DNA of 64,000 nucleotides. Source: Panaeolus papilionaceus (lineage: Eukaryota > Basidiomycota > Agaricomycetes > Agaricales). Position 1 is the stretch's first letter. Each line of letters starts with the position of its first letter. This document shows positions 23,213 to 36,403 of this stretch, one piece after another. The notes beneath the pieces were generated by a model. It saw only the letters and a list, made by a program, of their open reading frames with translations. It searched no databases and had not been told where the DNA came from. A program made the position numbers and the translations under genes. Where the stretch lies: contig JADNRZ010000004.1 in the NCBI GenBank assembly GCA_015501605.1, positions 1,674,001 through 1,738,000 on the forward strand, read 5' to 3'.

Positions 23213-24067
23213 ATGCATCCGCATGGCTCTGAAGTACTACCACCGCTGGAATTTAAATCTGCATCCAAGTCAAAATCAACTCCAACACCGCCCCTACCAA
23301 GTCAAAAGTGGCACGTCCATTCGTCATGGGGGTTGAGGGACCCTACCAGAACCAATATTCCAAGGGTATGTTGCCTTCTCTGTTGCTCATCGGTTATTTG
23401 GCCGCTTAAATTTCCACAATACAGGCATTTGACAGTGCGGCAAACGACAAAGTAGACCGACTCCATACAGCGACTTACAAGACATCTTTAAGCAGACAAT
23501 ATATCAGAGCTGAGAAGAGTGTCCTTTCGGAGACCGAGTCTTTGAATGAAAGTGAAGATGCCGAAGCAACGCTTTTGCTCACCATCGAACAGTTGAGGCC
23601 TGGGTCTACTGACCAGGAGTTGTCGCCAAGTGCTGCCCTTACTCTGGCCAGGGCAGCTAGAAGAAGCATAGATGCTCGAAGAAAACTCTGCGAAGCTCGG
23701 GTTGCGCTAGCAAAGCAAGTTGTACAGAGGGAGATTGATGAGTTAGAAGAAGCTATGACGTTCACCGTTGAAGCCGATCAACAACTTTACCCCATACTTT
23801 CATCTTTCATCGAGGCGGGTTGGTCTGTAGCTGATTTACCAAATCATTTGGACAATGGTCCTGCTTCGGTCTTTCCATCCCCACCAACGCTGTCGTCCAT
23901 AAAGTTGTTGATTCCAAGCAGCTACCCATATCTAACGTCCTCCGTTACGTCAATTTCCGGTCGCACTCCCAACCGTGTTTCTAGTTGTTCTCTTAGGTTT
24001 GCCATTTTCTGGAATCACTTAAATGCGTATCTGACCCATAATTTTCTGGATTTGCAGCTCCATGTAA
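23213..24067 (+). CDS. Orphan protein, three exons
   Basis: Exon 1 (23213-23365, starts MHPHGSEVLPPLEFKSASKS) joins exon 2 (23425-23996) in phase at GTATGT...CAG. A short last exon (24058-24067) would end the protein after 244 residues. Without that last splice the frame runs to 24108. The central part (SAALTLARAARRSIDARRK, then EARVALAKQVVQREIDELEE) is strongly helical and probably coiled coil. I do not recognise the family. It is followed after 194 bp by another orphan gene in the same direction. Confidence 0.55.
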
Positions 24068-24261
24068 ATCACCTTCACGTGCATTGTATTGTCTGTTGTA
24101 ATACATGATTCCTCACTATAAATAACCCCGAGTTGGCGGCACAGCCTACCCACAAGCGGCTGAATACAAATATAAGTATACATCTGTTTGCGTCCAAGAT
24201 AACATCGATCTGCACTTTCTCTTGACATCCACCCTCTTCAGAGCCCAGTCAATCCTTCTGT

Positions 24262-26243
24262 ATGCCATCAACAAGAACCTTGTCAAAACAGGCGACTTCC
24301 TCATATCGTTCAAGTAATCATCCTTATAATAAGAGTGACGATCAGGGACGTAGGAATATCAAGATCCCATGTGGCCTCCCATCCGCTCAGGCTGACTCGG
24401 AGCCTCTTTCTCCGATGGAAGACAGTGTCATCAAATATGGAGTTAACGGGGTTAACATCATGACCTACGATACCGAGTCCTACTATTGCGACGATACTGC
24501 AGTTCGAAACATCATAACTCTCCTCATGCCGATGATCCTTGACAACACTGGTGTCCCCTATCCTGGCAGGACCACCCTCCCTTTGTTGGTGTACCAAGGG
24601 AACGACCTTGGTTGGAATGCTAACAACATTCCGGAGCGTATATTCCTTGCAGTAAAGTAAACTTGAACTGGAGTGTCGATTTGTGCTGATGGCCCTTTAA
24701 ATTTGACAGATCATCCAATTGGTCAAGACTTTCTTCGAAAAGATTGCGCGGGACACCCGTTTCACAATAAAAAAATTTTGCCTGGAAAACACAGACACAG
24801 AGAAACAGACACAGATTGCTTGTGCGTATCTAAAGCAAACGGAGCATGACATACTTTGCTATGAACGAGCCAGCGATGGAACTGTGGTTTTTGACCCAGC
24901 AACTGGAGACCCTAAGACTCAACGTTCCACACTTTACCATTGTGCCATCCAGCATGATTTGGTTGGGATAAGTCAACACAGTTCGCCACAGGTGCTGTAC
25001 TTTTCATCTGGCATTCTGAATCAAGGATACACCACTCATGTATTTTAGATACTGTGGCTGACTCGAGCTCAGGCCCTGTGGTTTTCAGGCAAAGTTCCAC
25101 AGCAAGTGTCGCATGAGCTCCGAAAATATTTAGACAAGATGCTCAAAAGTTGGAAGAACCCTGCATCTGTATCTCCAGACCCTAATTTTGAGGCCAACCT
25201 TCTGCTTCGCTATGAGGCCACCCGACAGACACAGCTCTTTGTCGCCACCTTTAATCCAAATGGCAATAAACACCTTGTCCCCTATGCGCAATGGAGTGAT
25301 TATGGTACTGTCCAATTTCTTTCGTACTGTCATGAATTGGTAAGCAGTCTGCTGAAGTGGCTGCGCATGTCGATCTCTTATGTTTTACAGGTGCAGACTG
25401 TGTTGAAATATTCTGTTCCTGCTGATCTGAGTCTCACTAAAGGTCAAATTCCTGTGGTTTTTGATCGACAATTGTGTTATGAAGAGGCATTGCATAACTT
25501 GACAAGCTTACCTTACTCAGTTCGACTCCATCATGAAGAAATCATATCCAAGGCCTCGAAGTGAGTGGTTTTCTTGGTTTCACGAGAATGTCATTTTAAC
25601 ACATCGTGCAGGAATCAAATGCCTGGTCACCCTCAAACGCCTATCAATATCACTCTTTCAATGCTATCTTCACCGATAAACAGTGATGTTTCATCTGCCT
25701 TAAAGAAGCTAAGGGAAACCCTGGACCAGATCAGTGCATTGGTGAATTTTGTGGAGGCAGCTACACTTCAAACGACCTCAAGCTCAAGCCTAGATTCAGG
25801 CTCACACTTAGATACCTCAGCCGGTGAGTTGCCCTGCCACTTGAGAAATTATAGAGATCTCATAATAAATTTGAAACCCTGTCAAAGACGTCGATCTTGC
25901 AATGTCACAAAGCCATGACATGCCAATTCAGGAGAATCATTATCTGTACTGGGTGTCATTATTTGCCAGCGCCACGAAGATGGGTCTCACCAACTACATC
26001 GCCTCAAAACTCATCACTGCAACCTTTCCCATTTCCGACGACGCATCATTCCAAAATGCCATCAATGTCTACTGCGAAGCAAGTACTGTCACTGCATCCA
26101 GCACATCAACTACTGGGGAAAGCGACTTGCATCAAGCTGTTCAGTGTCTTACCTGTCATCTTTCATTTATCTCCCCTGCTACTGTTGGCATTTGCACTGA
26201 AGAGGAGTTCATCAAGGACCTGCACTTGGATTTCGTTGCATAA
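24262..26243 (+). CDS. Orphan protein, six exons, 566 residues
   Basis: Exons 24262-24651, 24710-24991, 25049-25339, 25391-25560, 25612-25823 and 25888-26243 have GT-AG borders and add up to an exact 567-codon frame including the stop. The product is a mixed globular protein with no signal peptide, membrane segment or metal-binding motif that I can see. Notable stretches are TLPLLVYQGNDLGWNANN, ATRQTQLFVATFNPNGNKH and LKKLRETLDQISALVNFVEA (helical). No known domain was recognised. The neighbours are also orphan genes on the same strand, with intergenic distances typical of separate fungal transcription units. Confidence 0.65.
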
Positions 26244-26580
26244 TTAGTCAAATTACCTACAAATATCATGTTTTGAACCAGCTCGTTACTTTCTCTGTCT
26301 CCAACAATTAATCATCTTTCATTTGCTGTATGGCAATGGGGGGTATGCATGTGGAAATGATGTGCGAATGGGAGCAGGAGTAGGGGTAGATGGAATCAGG
26401 GCGTGATCGTTGATGGCTGAGAATGTGAAGTGTGAAGGTGACTTGTGGTGAGAACGACTCGTGTTCGTCACAATTCTGCTTACCTTAAAACCACCATCAT
26501 CCACTTCAAGTTGTCTATTCCCCTTGTTCATCGCCTCAATCAGTACTGTACTCCCATTATTTGACGATATTTCTTATGCT

Positions 26581-27000
26581 TTACGCTTGCTGCTTTTTTT
26601 CGGAGTTATTTATGACGAAGGTATAGATTTCTCTGGAATACCCAGACACGGGAATCTTCTGGATAAGTGTGAGTAGCTCATTCTTGTAACGCGAAAAGAA
26701 AAGCCACTGATCTTCTAGGACTCGCTCTAGCGCATCTTCCATAACAGGACCCATTGACGAAAGAGTGGATATAAGAGAGTCGGGTAGAGGAGCAGAAGGG
26801 CCATGCATCGCATTAGGGAAATCATGTTGGCGAGTGTTTGCTCGCCAGTCATATAGTGCCCATCTCAATGGATCACAGGTAGCCATTTCTTTACGGCTAT
26901 TTGCCGTGTTTTAGCGACTGGTGGACCAGGATGAGTGCGATCGAGTAGCTCGGGGTTGCAGATGTCGCAACACAGGATCGACGGACCTGTTTGTAAGTTA
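26581..27000 (-). pseudogene. C-terminal remnant of a RecQ-like helicase
   Basis: On the minus strand, CCDICNPELLDRTHPGPP (about 26990-26935) is followed by a 101-codon frame (26886-26581) with DPLRWALYDWRANTRQHDF, PNAMHGP, STLSSMGPV and EDQWLFFSRYKNELL. In Agaricomycetes this combination (a CCDxCNPxLLD motif, then a WR...GP...GP helical module) is, from memory, the tail of repetitive RecQ-like DNA helicases. The helicase motifs themselves (Walker A, DEAH) are absent nearby. It is therefore a truncated copy, possibly of a subtelomeric or transposon-amplified helicase family. Confidence 0.5.
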
Positions 27001-27067
27001 AAACATCAGTTAGCGCACCGAAAAAGCTGAATATCCTCACCAGAAACAACATTTCGATATGCTTTGA

Positions 27068-27535
27068 TTGAAACGCGGCTGGTTCACGAGTCTATTCATC
27101 ATGGTCTGGTACAACCGAACCCATAACCTTTCTACTCGCCGGTGCTTGACCACCTCCACGGTCGTATACGCCTCTCACCCATGTCCCCATTCTTTCAGTG
27201 ATGTTGATGCTCTGTTGCACCTCCCGCCTTCGGAAAACTCGGAGATGTTTTCACTACGGAAGAAGACACAAACTAATCTCTGTGTACAGTTTGCGAGTCT
27301 AAGTGTGCACGAGCCCACTCACATCGTACCTGACCATGCTATAAGTCGTAAACTGTTCCGAAGACTCGGAATGAAACTACAAGCTGCACAAATTTGTTTT
27401 GGTGCGTTAACTCGTCATCGTTCTGGTACAGTTTATTCTAATACTACTTATTTACAGTTTTGCTTTTTCCTGTGTCCACCAGTCCTTCGTCCTCATCCAA
27501 TTCTTCTAATCTGTCATCATTCTGCAACAAATTGA
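27068..27535 (+). other. Unassigned ORF next to the helicase remnant
   Basis: A 155-codon plus-strand frame without recognisable motifs. It lies directly beside the helicase fragment and may be decayed sequence of the same insertion. Coding status is doubtful. Confidence 0.15.
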
Positions 27536-27931
27536 AATCATGCGCTTGCATGAACCACTTGGGGGCTCATCAGGATGTTATAATACTCGTACGATAATTT
27601 GCTTTTGGGAATACGCCTCGTTGTGCATCGCGCTGCTCATGATGGTTTCATTGCCTGTAACATCCAGACTATACGCGTAATCTCCCTCCCCCGTCGACCC
27701 ACATCTGAATGACGAATCTGACCCAGGGTCAGATACAGAGAGTGACGAGGCGACCAGCTTTAAGTCGTGCAACCGCTGTCACTTTTGTCACTTTCGCACT
27801 CAGGGACAATAGCAAGGTCAGGGTCAAACGCAATCATCCAGTCTCCACTAAAGGTATATAACAGCCCATTATTTTTCTCGATCCATCATCCTTCCTTCCC
27901 CTCCTAGTTCTTTAGGCATCTCTTTGAAATC

Positions 27932-29261
27932 ATGCAACTCCGCAGCAACACTCAATCTCAAAGGCCCGCAACGTCAAGAGCTCGACCCCAATCCCTTTCA
28001 AGCTCAGCGCCGGCGGGATTGGGCAATAGGGCTCAACAACTCCGACCAAGATCAGCATATCTCTTGGGCCAAGGCCCTGTGCCCCCGATGACGCCTGCCG
28101 AGCGAGCATCCACTAACCTCAGATCTGCATTGGATGGTCGACATTGGCAGGAACAAGGGCAACAGGGAGGACGGAACAACATCGTCGTTGATTGTAAGTC
28201 ATCAGCAGAAGCTGTCAGAAACACCCTTTTATTGACAACTGAACGTTTTTGCCAGCCAATGCCATGGTTTTGGTCCGTGTTCCCGTGGATGGAGCTGTCA
28301 GCGACACGCTTGTTTCATCCAACATTACCTTCACTGCATTCATGAGCCATGTGTGCGATAAAATGGGGGTGTCTTCAAGTGTTGCCAAATTAGGTTGGAA
28401 GACCAGCGACGATACAAAAGCCGCTTTGCCCCATGAGCTACAGACACCAGATCAGCTTGAAGCTGCCTTTCAAACTGTGGCCCTCATCAAGAAGAATCCC
28501 AGGCGACTCAGGGCGATCGCCATGGTCATCATACATAGGGTGTGCATTTCTTTTTCGCTTGTCTATATTATTTCTTGTGCCTTTCACCCTTCTAATTACC
28601 CTTTCCAGAATCCAAACGCTTTGTCATTTGAAACAGAGTTGCGCATCCTTCAAGAGAAACTCCCATGTGCCACGCATGTCAGTTCGGGACGTTGGTGCTA
28701 TGTTAAACCTGGACATAATAACGGCGATGATCATATTGCGTTAGGCATAGAAGAACTCACCTTATGGGCCAAGAAAATGGTGTGTTATGTTATTTCTCTG
28801 GACATCGCCACTTAACTTACACTCTTTTCTAGCACGATGGAAGCGCAGAAGCCACTGGTACCATTCCACCTGACTGCTTTCGTTGGGTAACCTTGCCTAG
28901 CGCCACAAACCCTCAGCCTTCGATGATGTTGAAATGCAAGTACAGCACAGGGAGCGACGACGATTGTATCGATTACCATCAAGAAGATCTGCTTGTGTCG
29001 TCCCTCCTTTGGTCGCTGGATGTCAGGTTTGCAAAAATCAACTTTCCTCGGTACAAAGGCATCCTCCAAGCTAAAGGGTTGATCTATGCTCGCTCCATTC
29101 TTCACTTTGAACCCGAGTATTACGTTAACCTTGGCATGGAGGAAGGATCTGTTGGGATCCTCCTTGAGGAGACGGAACGAGCTTTGAAGGATCGTATGTG
29201 CCGTGCCCGAAATCGCAAGTGGAATGATCTCCGCGTTTCTAAAGGAAAGGAACCTGTTTGA
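27932..29261 (+). CDS. Orphan protein, four exons, with in-frame stop before an acidic tail
   Basis: The start ATG 27932 follows a CT-rich leader (TCCTTCCTTCCCCTCC). Exon 1 encodes a basic, Ser/Pro/Gln-rich N terminus (MQLRSNTQSQRPATSRARP). Junctions at about 28195/28256, 28540/28611 and 28779/28833 keep the phase. The globular part includes RVPVDGAVSDTLVSSNITF and a region with LLWSLDVRFAKINFPRYKG and YARSILHFEPEYYVNLG. I do not recognise the family. The frame stops at TGA 29259-29261. The next 31 codons stay open and encode a Ser/Asp/Glu-rich tail to TAG at 29357. Confidence 0.6.
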
Positions 29262-29357
29262 GCCATCAGCCTCAGCAGCAGCGAGGACGATAACACTTCC
29301 TACTATATCAACGAGAACGAGGGTGATGCCACTTCTGTTATGAGTGAAGAACTCTAG
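29262..29357 (+). other. Open acidic tail after the TGA of the preceding gene
   Basis: Thirty-one in-frame sense codons follow TGA. They encode AISLSSSEDDNTSYYINENE and further acidic residues before TAG 29355-29357. The composition matches the acidic C-terminal tails common in these orphan proteins, so this may be former coding sequence or a readthrough extension. Confidence 0.4.
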
Positions 29358-30227
29358 ACCATAACTTCATTATCCTATATATCATTCATACATAATTCCC
29401 TTGGCTTTTTTATTCTATAATTCCTCGACTGGATACACATTTAATAATAATGCTTGTGCTTTATGGTTATGAACCCTTCCTGAATCCAGGATCATTTGAC
29501 ATTTAATCACGTGGATCAAAGTTGAGATTCACACCCCATAACTTAACTTGTGCTATGCTAGCAGCAGCAGCCAGGTCTCTTTCCCTCACTTTTCTCCCAG
29601 CCACTCTTGATTCTGCGAGCATCCGCACTAGATTTTGTCCCTCTGTGTGCTAATCTGTGTTCAGCCTAATTTTATAGAACTGGTAGCCAAATGCATTCCT
29701 TCCATCGCATAAGAGTGCAATTCCTGGCTGTCATCGATTTTCTTCCTCTGAATTAATTGGTAAAAAATGGGGAAAGGTGACTGACTATTCACCAAACTCA
29801 TCACGTCCGCAACAGATTCTTATACTGAAAAGATTATTAGGGATATCAACTCACAGCAGCTTTTTCTTTTTGGGATTTTTTGGAAGATTTATGTCGGGGT
29901 CACCAAAATGTCGCCTACGATGCCTGCCATGTCATAGCGCGATAAGCTTAACCTTACGCATGACTGCCCAGTTTCCGTGTTCTGTATTATCAGGTATTTT
30001 TATCATAGGAGGGCAAAATTGTGCTCATCTAATATCTGAATACATGTTTACAGCTGAATTTTTTGTCTTTCTGTTGCGTCCGATGCAAACCCCGCCCCGA
30101 CACACCCAGTAGTCACCACATCAAGAACGTCACCACCAACGTTCCCAGGCTCATATGGTCATCATCCGCCTCACAAATTGGTTACCGACTAGCATCACCC
30201 TCCATCTCGACCTCTTGAACACTATCA
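29358..30227. other. Intergenic, no supported gene
   Basis: AT-rich. A 111-codon plus frame at 29777-30112 has no recognisable features. No repeats stood out. Confidence 0.4.
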
Positions 30228-30925
30228 ATGCACCTCCCGCGAAGTGATATCAGCGAAACCACCGATGCTCTCTTGGGTGACGTTCTGCGTCTCTTGGTTT
30301 TACGAATGCTAATCAGTGAGTTGTGAGGCTTGTGAAGGTGCCATGCTAATAACTCGTTTAACCCATGAAGCTTGTCTTGCTACGCTTTCACTTATTGGGC
30401 CTCTCAGGATACACAACTGGTCGGCGGTTCGATATCTTCAAGAAGTCGATCAGCCCCTTCCCTCCATCCCCCACACGACCGTGTCTACACCGGTAGGAGA
30501 AGATGCCTCGATTTCCGATAATGCTCAACAGGCGCAACTCGTTCCTTTTCGTCAAGCTTCGGGTGTGGGTGTAGATGGGCAACGTGAGGAGCAAAGGGAT
30601 CATGAACAACTCAGTGACCACCCGGACACCGACGTTTCGTTGAGGTCAGAGACGTATCCCGCCCCGCCTCAGAGCAACAGTTGTGGTGCGTTCATTTCTA
30701 TTCCATCATTTATCGATTTGTACCTATCCATATTCGTTTATTCTTTTTCTTTGCTTTCTCTGTGGTGTTTCGCTCGCTGATACCTCTTTCCCCTTACTAT
30801 CGGACCCTCTACTCGCAGTCAACATGAACAATTGTGCAAACAATACCGGAAACAGTGTTGTTGTTACAGTGAACATTGTCCCGCCCCCTATTGATAACGA
30901 CCAGCACCGCCGACGGAGACGTTGA
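30228..30925 (+). CDS. Possible small orphan gene
   Basis: An ATG at 30228 opens MHLPRSDISETTDALLGDV up to a GTGAGT donor near 30316. A later frame (about 30410-30685) encodes an acidic Gln/Ser/Pro-rich stretch. It splices in phase (GTGCG donor, CGCAG acceptor at about 30819) to a last exon ending NDQHRRRRR at 30925. The first and second parts do not join in phase with the sites I could see. Either an exon is missing, a frameshift exists, or these are unrelated pieces. Confidence 0.3.
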
Positions 30926-31288
30926 ACTATTGGAGCTCGCTACGGTCACTTTCGGACTACAGAAATCGTTGCAGTTCACTGTCCCGTCATCCTCTTCGCT
31001 TGTTTCTTGCGGGGTTTTTTTTTTACCCAGCAGTTCTATTGCCCTTCTTTGTACATGCTCTTGTAATGGACCAGGAGTACGTAGCGTAAAAACCATATCT
31101 AGTGTTTCGCCTTACTAAATCGCCGCCTTGCGGATATCGTCATCTGTCCATCGACCCTGACGCACCTTTAGCGTGATTGTACAACGTCCCTGGATCATTT
31201 TGTGTCTTTTTTGGTAATTTGGCTAATTATGAGTCGTACCAGGACTGTATAAATAATTCAGTGGTTTAACGGAAACCATTGCTACACA

Positions 31289-32880
31289 ATGTCCCCAGCT
31301 CCAAACGACAGTCCCTCCTCGGGCCCTCAAGAACACCAGCCTGGAGCAGAGTCTGCTTCAGCAGAGAGAGCTCGCTACAAGCGGCAAATCGCCCAATTGG
31401 AGGAGGAGGTTGAGATTTCCAAGGGGCTTCGGAAGGCCAAGAAGAAGATGTGAGTCCCTTCCCGTATATTGAACTGCTTCATATCGTTGAGAAGGGTCCT
31501 TGCAGCACGGTAATCACAATGGGGCGTGGTATACGACGCTTGTCCACAATGTTTCAGGCCCTAGACCTGCTTATTTTTGAAGCAGATAGGCGTGCTAGCC
31601 AGGAGGAGGAGGAACCAAACCAGGATGAGGCCGTGAAGGCATAGTAAGAATATGTTTCTAATCTTCTGTCGCATCCTCTAATGCTTTCATGGACAGTCAG
31701 AACAGGACATACAAGGCATTCACCATTTTGCTCAACATGGTGCCCTCCCTTCGGACTTCATTAAACAACGACGACTCCAGCCCCGAAGAATTTGAACAGT
31801 TTGTTGCACTGGTACGTTCCCATCTCTCTCTCTCTCTCTCTATGTATATATATGCCGCTCAACGCACTAACACTTGAAAATCTTTTCAGCTCCAGAGGGG
31901 TGCCAACGGTGGCCGCGGCGACGACATTCGTAACGTGAAAGCTGAGCTGGGGAACTGGCTAAATACTACATATTCGCCCAAGGAGCCTTTTGACATAAAG
32001 TCTCGTGCTGGTCGTGGATTTCAAAATGACATCACGGGTGGCCTCCTCTGTCCCATCGACTACGATTGGGATGATGAGAAGTAAGTTCTTGTCCCTTTCG
32101 TCTTCATTCTTGAAATTAACACCTTGGCCCTCAGGACTCGTCTTGATATTAAAGCTGGGAGAATCAGTGTCAAGGATGACCTCTGCTTGTCATGCTTCTA
32201 CCCTCAAGGTAAGGGCGACCATAATGATCTTGAGGCCAAGTTTTTAAGGAGTTCCCTCCTTGTCAAGGTATGATTACTCGTCACTCGTCGTCTTAAAATT
32301 TTCATTATATACTAATATTGATTCCCAAGACATATTGCGTGATTTTCACGTCTCCTACCTCTGCTCAATGCTTCGAGGATGAAGAGACGGAAGAAGGCCC
32401 CGTTAGGAAGAAGGGAAAGTCGTCCGTGTCTCAGAAGAAGGCGACCAAGGCCAATGTCGCCAATATCTTGCACATGAACGGCACTGTTACACCCCGCTCC
32501 ATTGCTTATGCAGCTGTTCTCGTACGACGCTTTCCTTAAATTTCTCATTGCTGCTTATAAACTTTTACTATTTTAGCTCGCTTTTAATTTCACTGACGCT
32601 GCGCAATGGGTGGAAGTTTATAACAATTTCAGCTACCCAGTTCTTTGGGAATTTATCGTTGATTTTTTTGAAGACCCTATAGATGACAATGCGGCGCGGC
32701 GCGCTAATGAACTGTTGGCCTGGTGGAATAAGTGAGTGGTGTTTTAACACTGTCATATACCTGGCTAACCCGATTACTAGGAAGGTCTTTCCACAGCACC
32801 ATAGCACTGATGGTGTTACAAACTCTTCGAAAACACGAAACAAGTTAAACCACCAGCAGTTAATGAAGAGCCAACGCTAA
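31289..32880 (+). CDS. DUF6698-like basidiomycete protein
   Basis: Starts MSPAPNDSPSSG, followed by a coiled-coil segment (RYKRQIAQLEEEVEISKGLRK in two pieces). Successive exons join in phase: TMGRGIRRLSTMF, then QRGANGGRGDDIRNVKAELG and NWLN, then GRGFQNDITGGLLCPIDYDW, then FYPQGKGDHND with FLRSSLLVK, then FTSPTSA, TVTPRSIAYAAVLLAFNFTD, and WEFIVDFFED with LLAWWNK. This order is the signature of the large Agaricomycete family that Pfam groups, as far as I recall, as DUF6698. The biochemical role is unknown. It is often multi-copy and variable between strains. The short basic last exon ends at 32880. The gene appears intact. Confidence 0.75.
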
Positions 32881-34864
32881 GGTCAAGCCCAGGCCTGAAT
32901 TTAGATACCACTTCCTACGACTAGATTACATATATATCGGACATGCAGTAATGATAATTGTGATATTTTGAATTTTATGGGATGATTGAATGATTTGAAT
33001 TGGACAAGCGAGCTGTTTTCAGAGCCCAGCGCTGCACTCAACAGTGATTGGGCTCTACAATTCATATACAAACGGCATGAAGCTGCGACAGGTACAGAAT
33101 CCGAAGGGAAAACTGCCACTTTCTATCAGCATGTTTCGCAGTGGTGGGGTGCGGCCATGCTTGGGTGCGACAGTCACAATGTAAAATGTGCTGTGCGTCC
33201 CTCTATGACGGTATCCATTAGTTCATGACCCACAATGTATGTGTCGTCTCGTGAGCATCTGGTGATATGTATTCATAAGTTGGCATGAACGTAATAACAC
33301 AAAATGTGGTGCAGTCCTTGGTACGACGGCTTAAAATGGTACACAATTTACAAAGTACATCTCGTCCCTTGAGCTTCTGGTGGTGTATCACCATACCTTG
33401 CACAACATTTCCAAAGAGCACATAATCAGAGCAATACCGGTCGATTTCGAACAAAGCGAAACAATTACTACAGAGCTCGTCGAGACATGTGTACGAATGG
33501 GAGAGCACAACAAAGATGTTGGTGCTTGATAGATGTGTAATGCTCAAGTGAAGAACCTACAGAGTGTGTATCACGCGTGCAACAATTTGGTAGCGTTCTG
33601 AATGATTGTCTAGTGATGATAAAAGGCACTTGTGTTGAGATTGTTGTTGGAATTCAATACCAGCATTTGCTTGCCTCACCAAAACTAGACATTAATTGCT
33701 TAAGTTATCAACGGAAGACTATGTGTTTGATGGTTATAGGATGTGTCCCATCCGAAGCAAACATTGCAAGGAATATGCATGCATAAATTGAGCTGACAAG
33801 ACGAGATCAAGCTGGTGTCGAATTATGGGGTACGCTACACGTGTCTCGTTAATTGTAGGGTCAGCAACTGCCCGCTAGCAACATGAGAGAGAAGGCTAAG
33901 GATTATATGATATGGTCATACAAGGCATAGATTGCATGGAACGCCCATTTGTTACCAGTCTGACAGCATGCAGGTGACAATTATGCGAAGGAGGGTGGAC
34001 ATATATGGTATATATATGCTATGTTGTAATCTGTTGTCAAATTATAGCAGCGGCAGGAGATGACATCGCTTATATGACCCTTATAATGCATGTTCTGTTT
34101 CTCCTAAATTCACTGATGGATGAGAAAAGAGAGGGTGTTTTCGATGACATCAAAGTTAAGGCTGGGTTTTGGGGTCGCTGTCACACTAGCAGCACCTTCG
34201 CCACTAACAGGTTCCATTTTTCGAACAAGACGCACCGAAAACTTCCAAATTAGGCAATCGCTCATTCACGCGCTCCTGAGTCCTGACCTATCCAAAACTA
34301 TTTATCATTTATTATCCTACGTACAAGCTGTGATCACAATTTTGATATAACGTATTGTAAAAATAAATTTAGACCTTGGGTAGCAGTCATTCAGTATAGA
34401 ACGTCGCTTATAAGATGGACAACGGCCAAGTCGCTTCTTAAATTTCGCACAAATTGGCAGCTCAGGGAATATGTTGTATTTGGGGAGCAATGTAAGCTCT
34501 ATTAAGGGTTCTTTTTGATACATTTCGCAGTATTGGGTCGAAAACTTTCTATTCAAGGGTGTGTTACGGATATCTATGCTATATGGATGATGATTGGACA
34601 GAGACATCTATATAAATCGCTTATCCATGTTTATCCATTATTTGTATCTGGATACCATCCATCACAGACCTCAATTTCACCCCTCTCCAATATCGTGCAT
34701 CATGTTAATCGAAAATGCTCGCTTCGCAATGAATGTCAGACCCTGGTCCTTCAGTTTTGCCTCTAAAAGCGTTCATAAATATGGCTGCCATCCCCCAACC
34801 AACTAACCTTCCAACCTTCTCTCAACACTTTCAACGCTTTACATCTAAAGTATCACCAGCTTGA
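32881..34864. other. Two kilobases without a recognised gene
   Basis: AT-rich, with only short frames that lack motifs. The last 100 bp are the promoter and leader of the flavin oxidoreductase gene, with CATAAATATGG near 34770 and a CT-rich CCAACCTTCTCTCAACAC leader before the start codon. Confidence 0.5.
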
Positions 34865-36403
34865 ATGGCCCCTTCTCGCAACTTCAAAGCTTTGTTCGAA
34901 CCTCTCCAGATTGGAGACATTACCATCAAGAACCGCATCGCAATGTCGGCTTTGACGCGTAATCGTGCAGTGGACACCTACCCCACGGAGCTCATGAAGG
35001 AATACTATGTTCAACGCGTCAAAGGAGACGTAGGGCTGATTGTCACCGAAGGCATCCTTGTGACCAGACAAGGGTAAGTATAATATTGGTTTCACGTTAA
35101 ATAAATAAAGCCTCAACTTGTTTAATAGAACTGAATGGCCTCTCGCACCTGGTATCTGGGACGACAAGCACGTCAAAGGCTGGAAGAATATCGTTGATGG
35201 TGTTCACGAGGCTGGAGGACACATTTATGCCCAGCTCTGGCATCGTAAGAATATTGTCCATATATGGATTCCCATAATCTGACGAGCCTAATTTCCTGTA
35301 GTTGGTCGCGTCTCTCATCCCGATGCACCTGAACAGATACTTGCTGGCACTGTAAGTCAAAACGTTCAACTTTACTGAACTTCATCTCACTTTACCGCGT
35401 CTACTCAGCCTGTATACGCTCCATCGGCAGTCAGTGCTCGCGGTGGCATTTTCCGCCACATTCCTGGAACACCTGGTTATGTTACGGTACGCATCAACCT
35501 CTACTCCATCCGTACTTGAAACTAAATTTAAACCACCTCTACAGCCCACTGCAGTACCCGATCCCCGAACCATTATTGCTCAGTTTAAACAAGGCGCCAT
35601 AAACGCCAAAAAAGCTGGTTTCGATGGTGTCGAACGTGAGCTTACCCTAAATTTTCTGCTACCTTCTCGTATTCTGACCAATCTGTAGTCCATGGTGCCA
35701 ATGGCTACCTCATCGCCCAGTTCTTGGACACCAACTGCAACCAGAGAACCGACGAATGGGGAGGCAGCGTCGAGAACCGTGCTCGTTTCGGCCTAGAGGT
35801 CCTGAAGGAGCTCGTCTCTGTCTTTGGACGTAACGTTGCTGTAAGGCTCAGCCCTGCTGGTGGATACAATGACGTTGGGTATGTTATTTATCGCGGGTTT
35901 AGACAATACAGACACTCATCACGCACCTTAGAATGCCTTTGGAGGAAACGATTGCCACATTTTCATATTTCATCACAGAGGCCGACAAACTTGGTCTCGC
36001 CTACATCGTCTTAGTGCGCTACTCGCCCAAATTTGATATTGAGATCGATGGTAAGAGTTTCGCATTCACAACTACATAGCCATCAAATTAAGTGATGCAT
36101 TTTTTAGGCAAACCTCGCGCAACCAAACACGACGTCATCGCTACATTGAAGCCTTTCGTGAAGAACGCGAAACTCATCGTTAACGCTGATGTGACTGCTG
36201 AAGAGGGCGAGAAGCTCATTAGCGAGGGTCAAGTCGATGCCATCGCCATTGGATTCAACTATATTACCCATCCCGATCTTGCGAAACGTGTTGCACATGG
36301 ACATCCTTTGGATAACATCCCTGATATTCCTCACCTGCAGACCAACAAGACCTCAACGGATTTTGCTACGGGTTACACCGACTATCCGATTGCTCATTTG
36401 TAG
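34865..36403 (+). CDS. Old Yellow Enzyme-type FMN oxidoreductase, eight exons
   Basis: Predicted NAD(P)H:flavin oxidoreductase that reduces activated C=C bonds such as alpha,beta-unsaturated carbonyls using FMN in the cytosol. Exons 34865-35073, 35129-35244, 35302-35351, 35409-35486, 35545-35635, 35689-35878, 35932-36050 and 36108-36403 add up to exactly 383 codons (382 residues), a normal length for the family. It begins with the barrel entry LFEPLQIGDITIKNRIAMSA. It contains YAQLWH-LGRVSHPD, the substrate-anion-binding His/Asn pair in VELHGANGYLIAQFLD, the conserved NQRTDEWGGSVENRARF, and the phosphate-binding end NADVTAEEGEKLISEGQ with DAIAIG. The usual GR-type phosphate loop reads GFNYITHPDL here, a mild deviation. 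The fungal family includes OYE and 12-oxophytodienoate reductase-like enzymes. The physiological substrate cannot be read from sequence. Confidence 0.92.
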
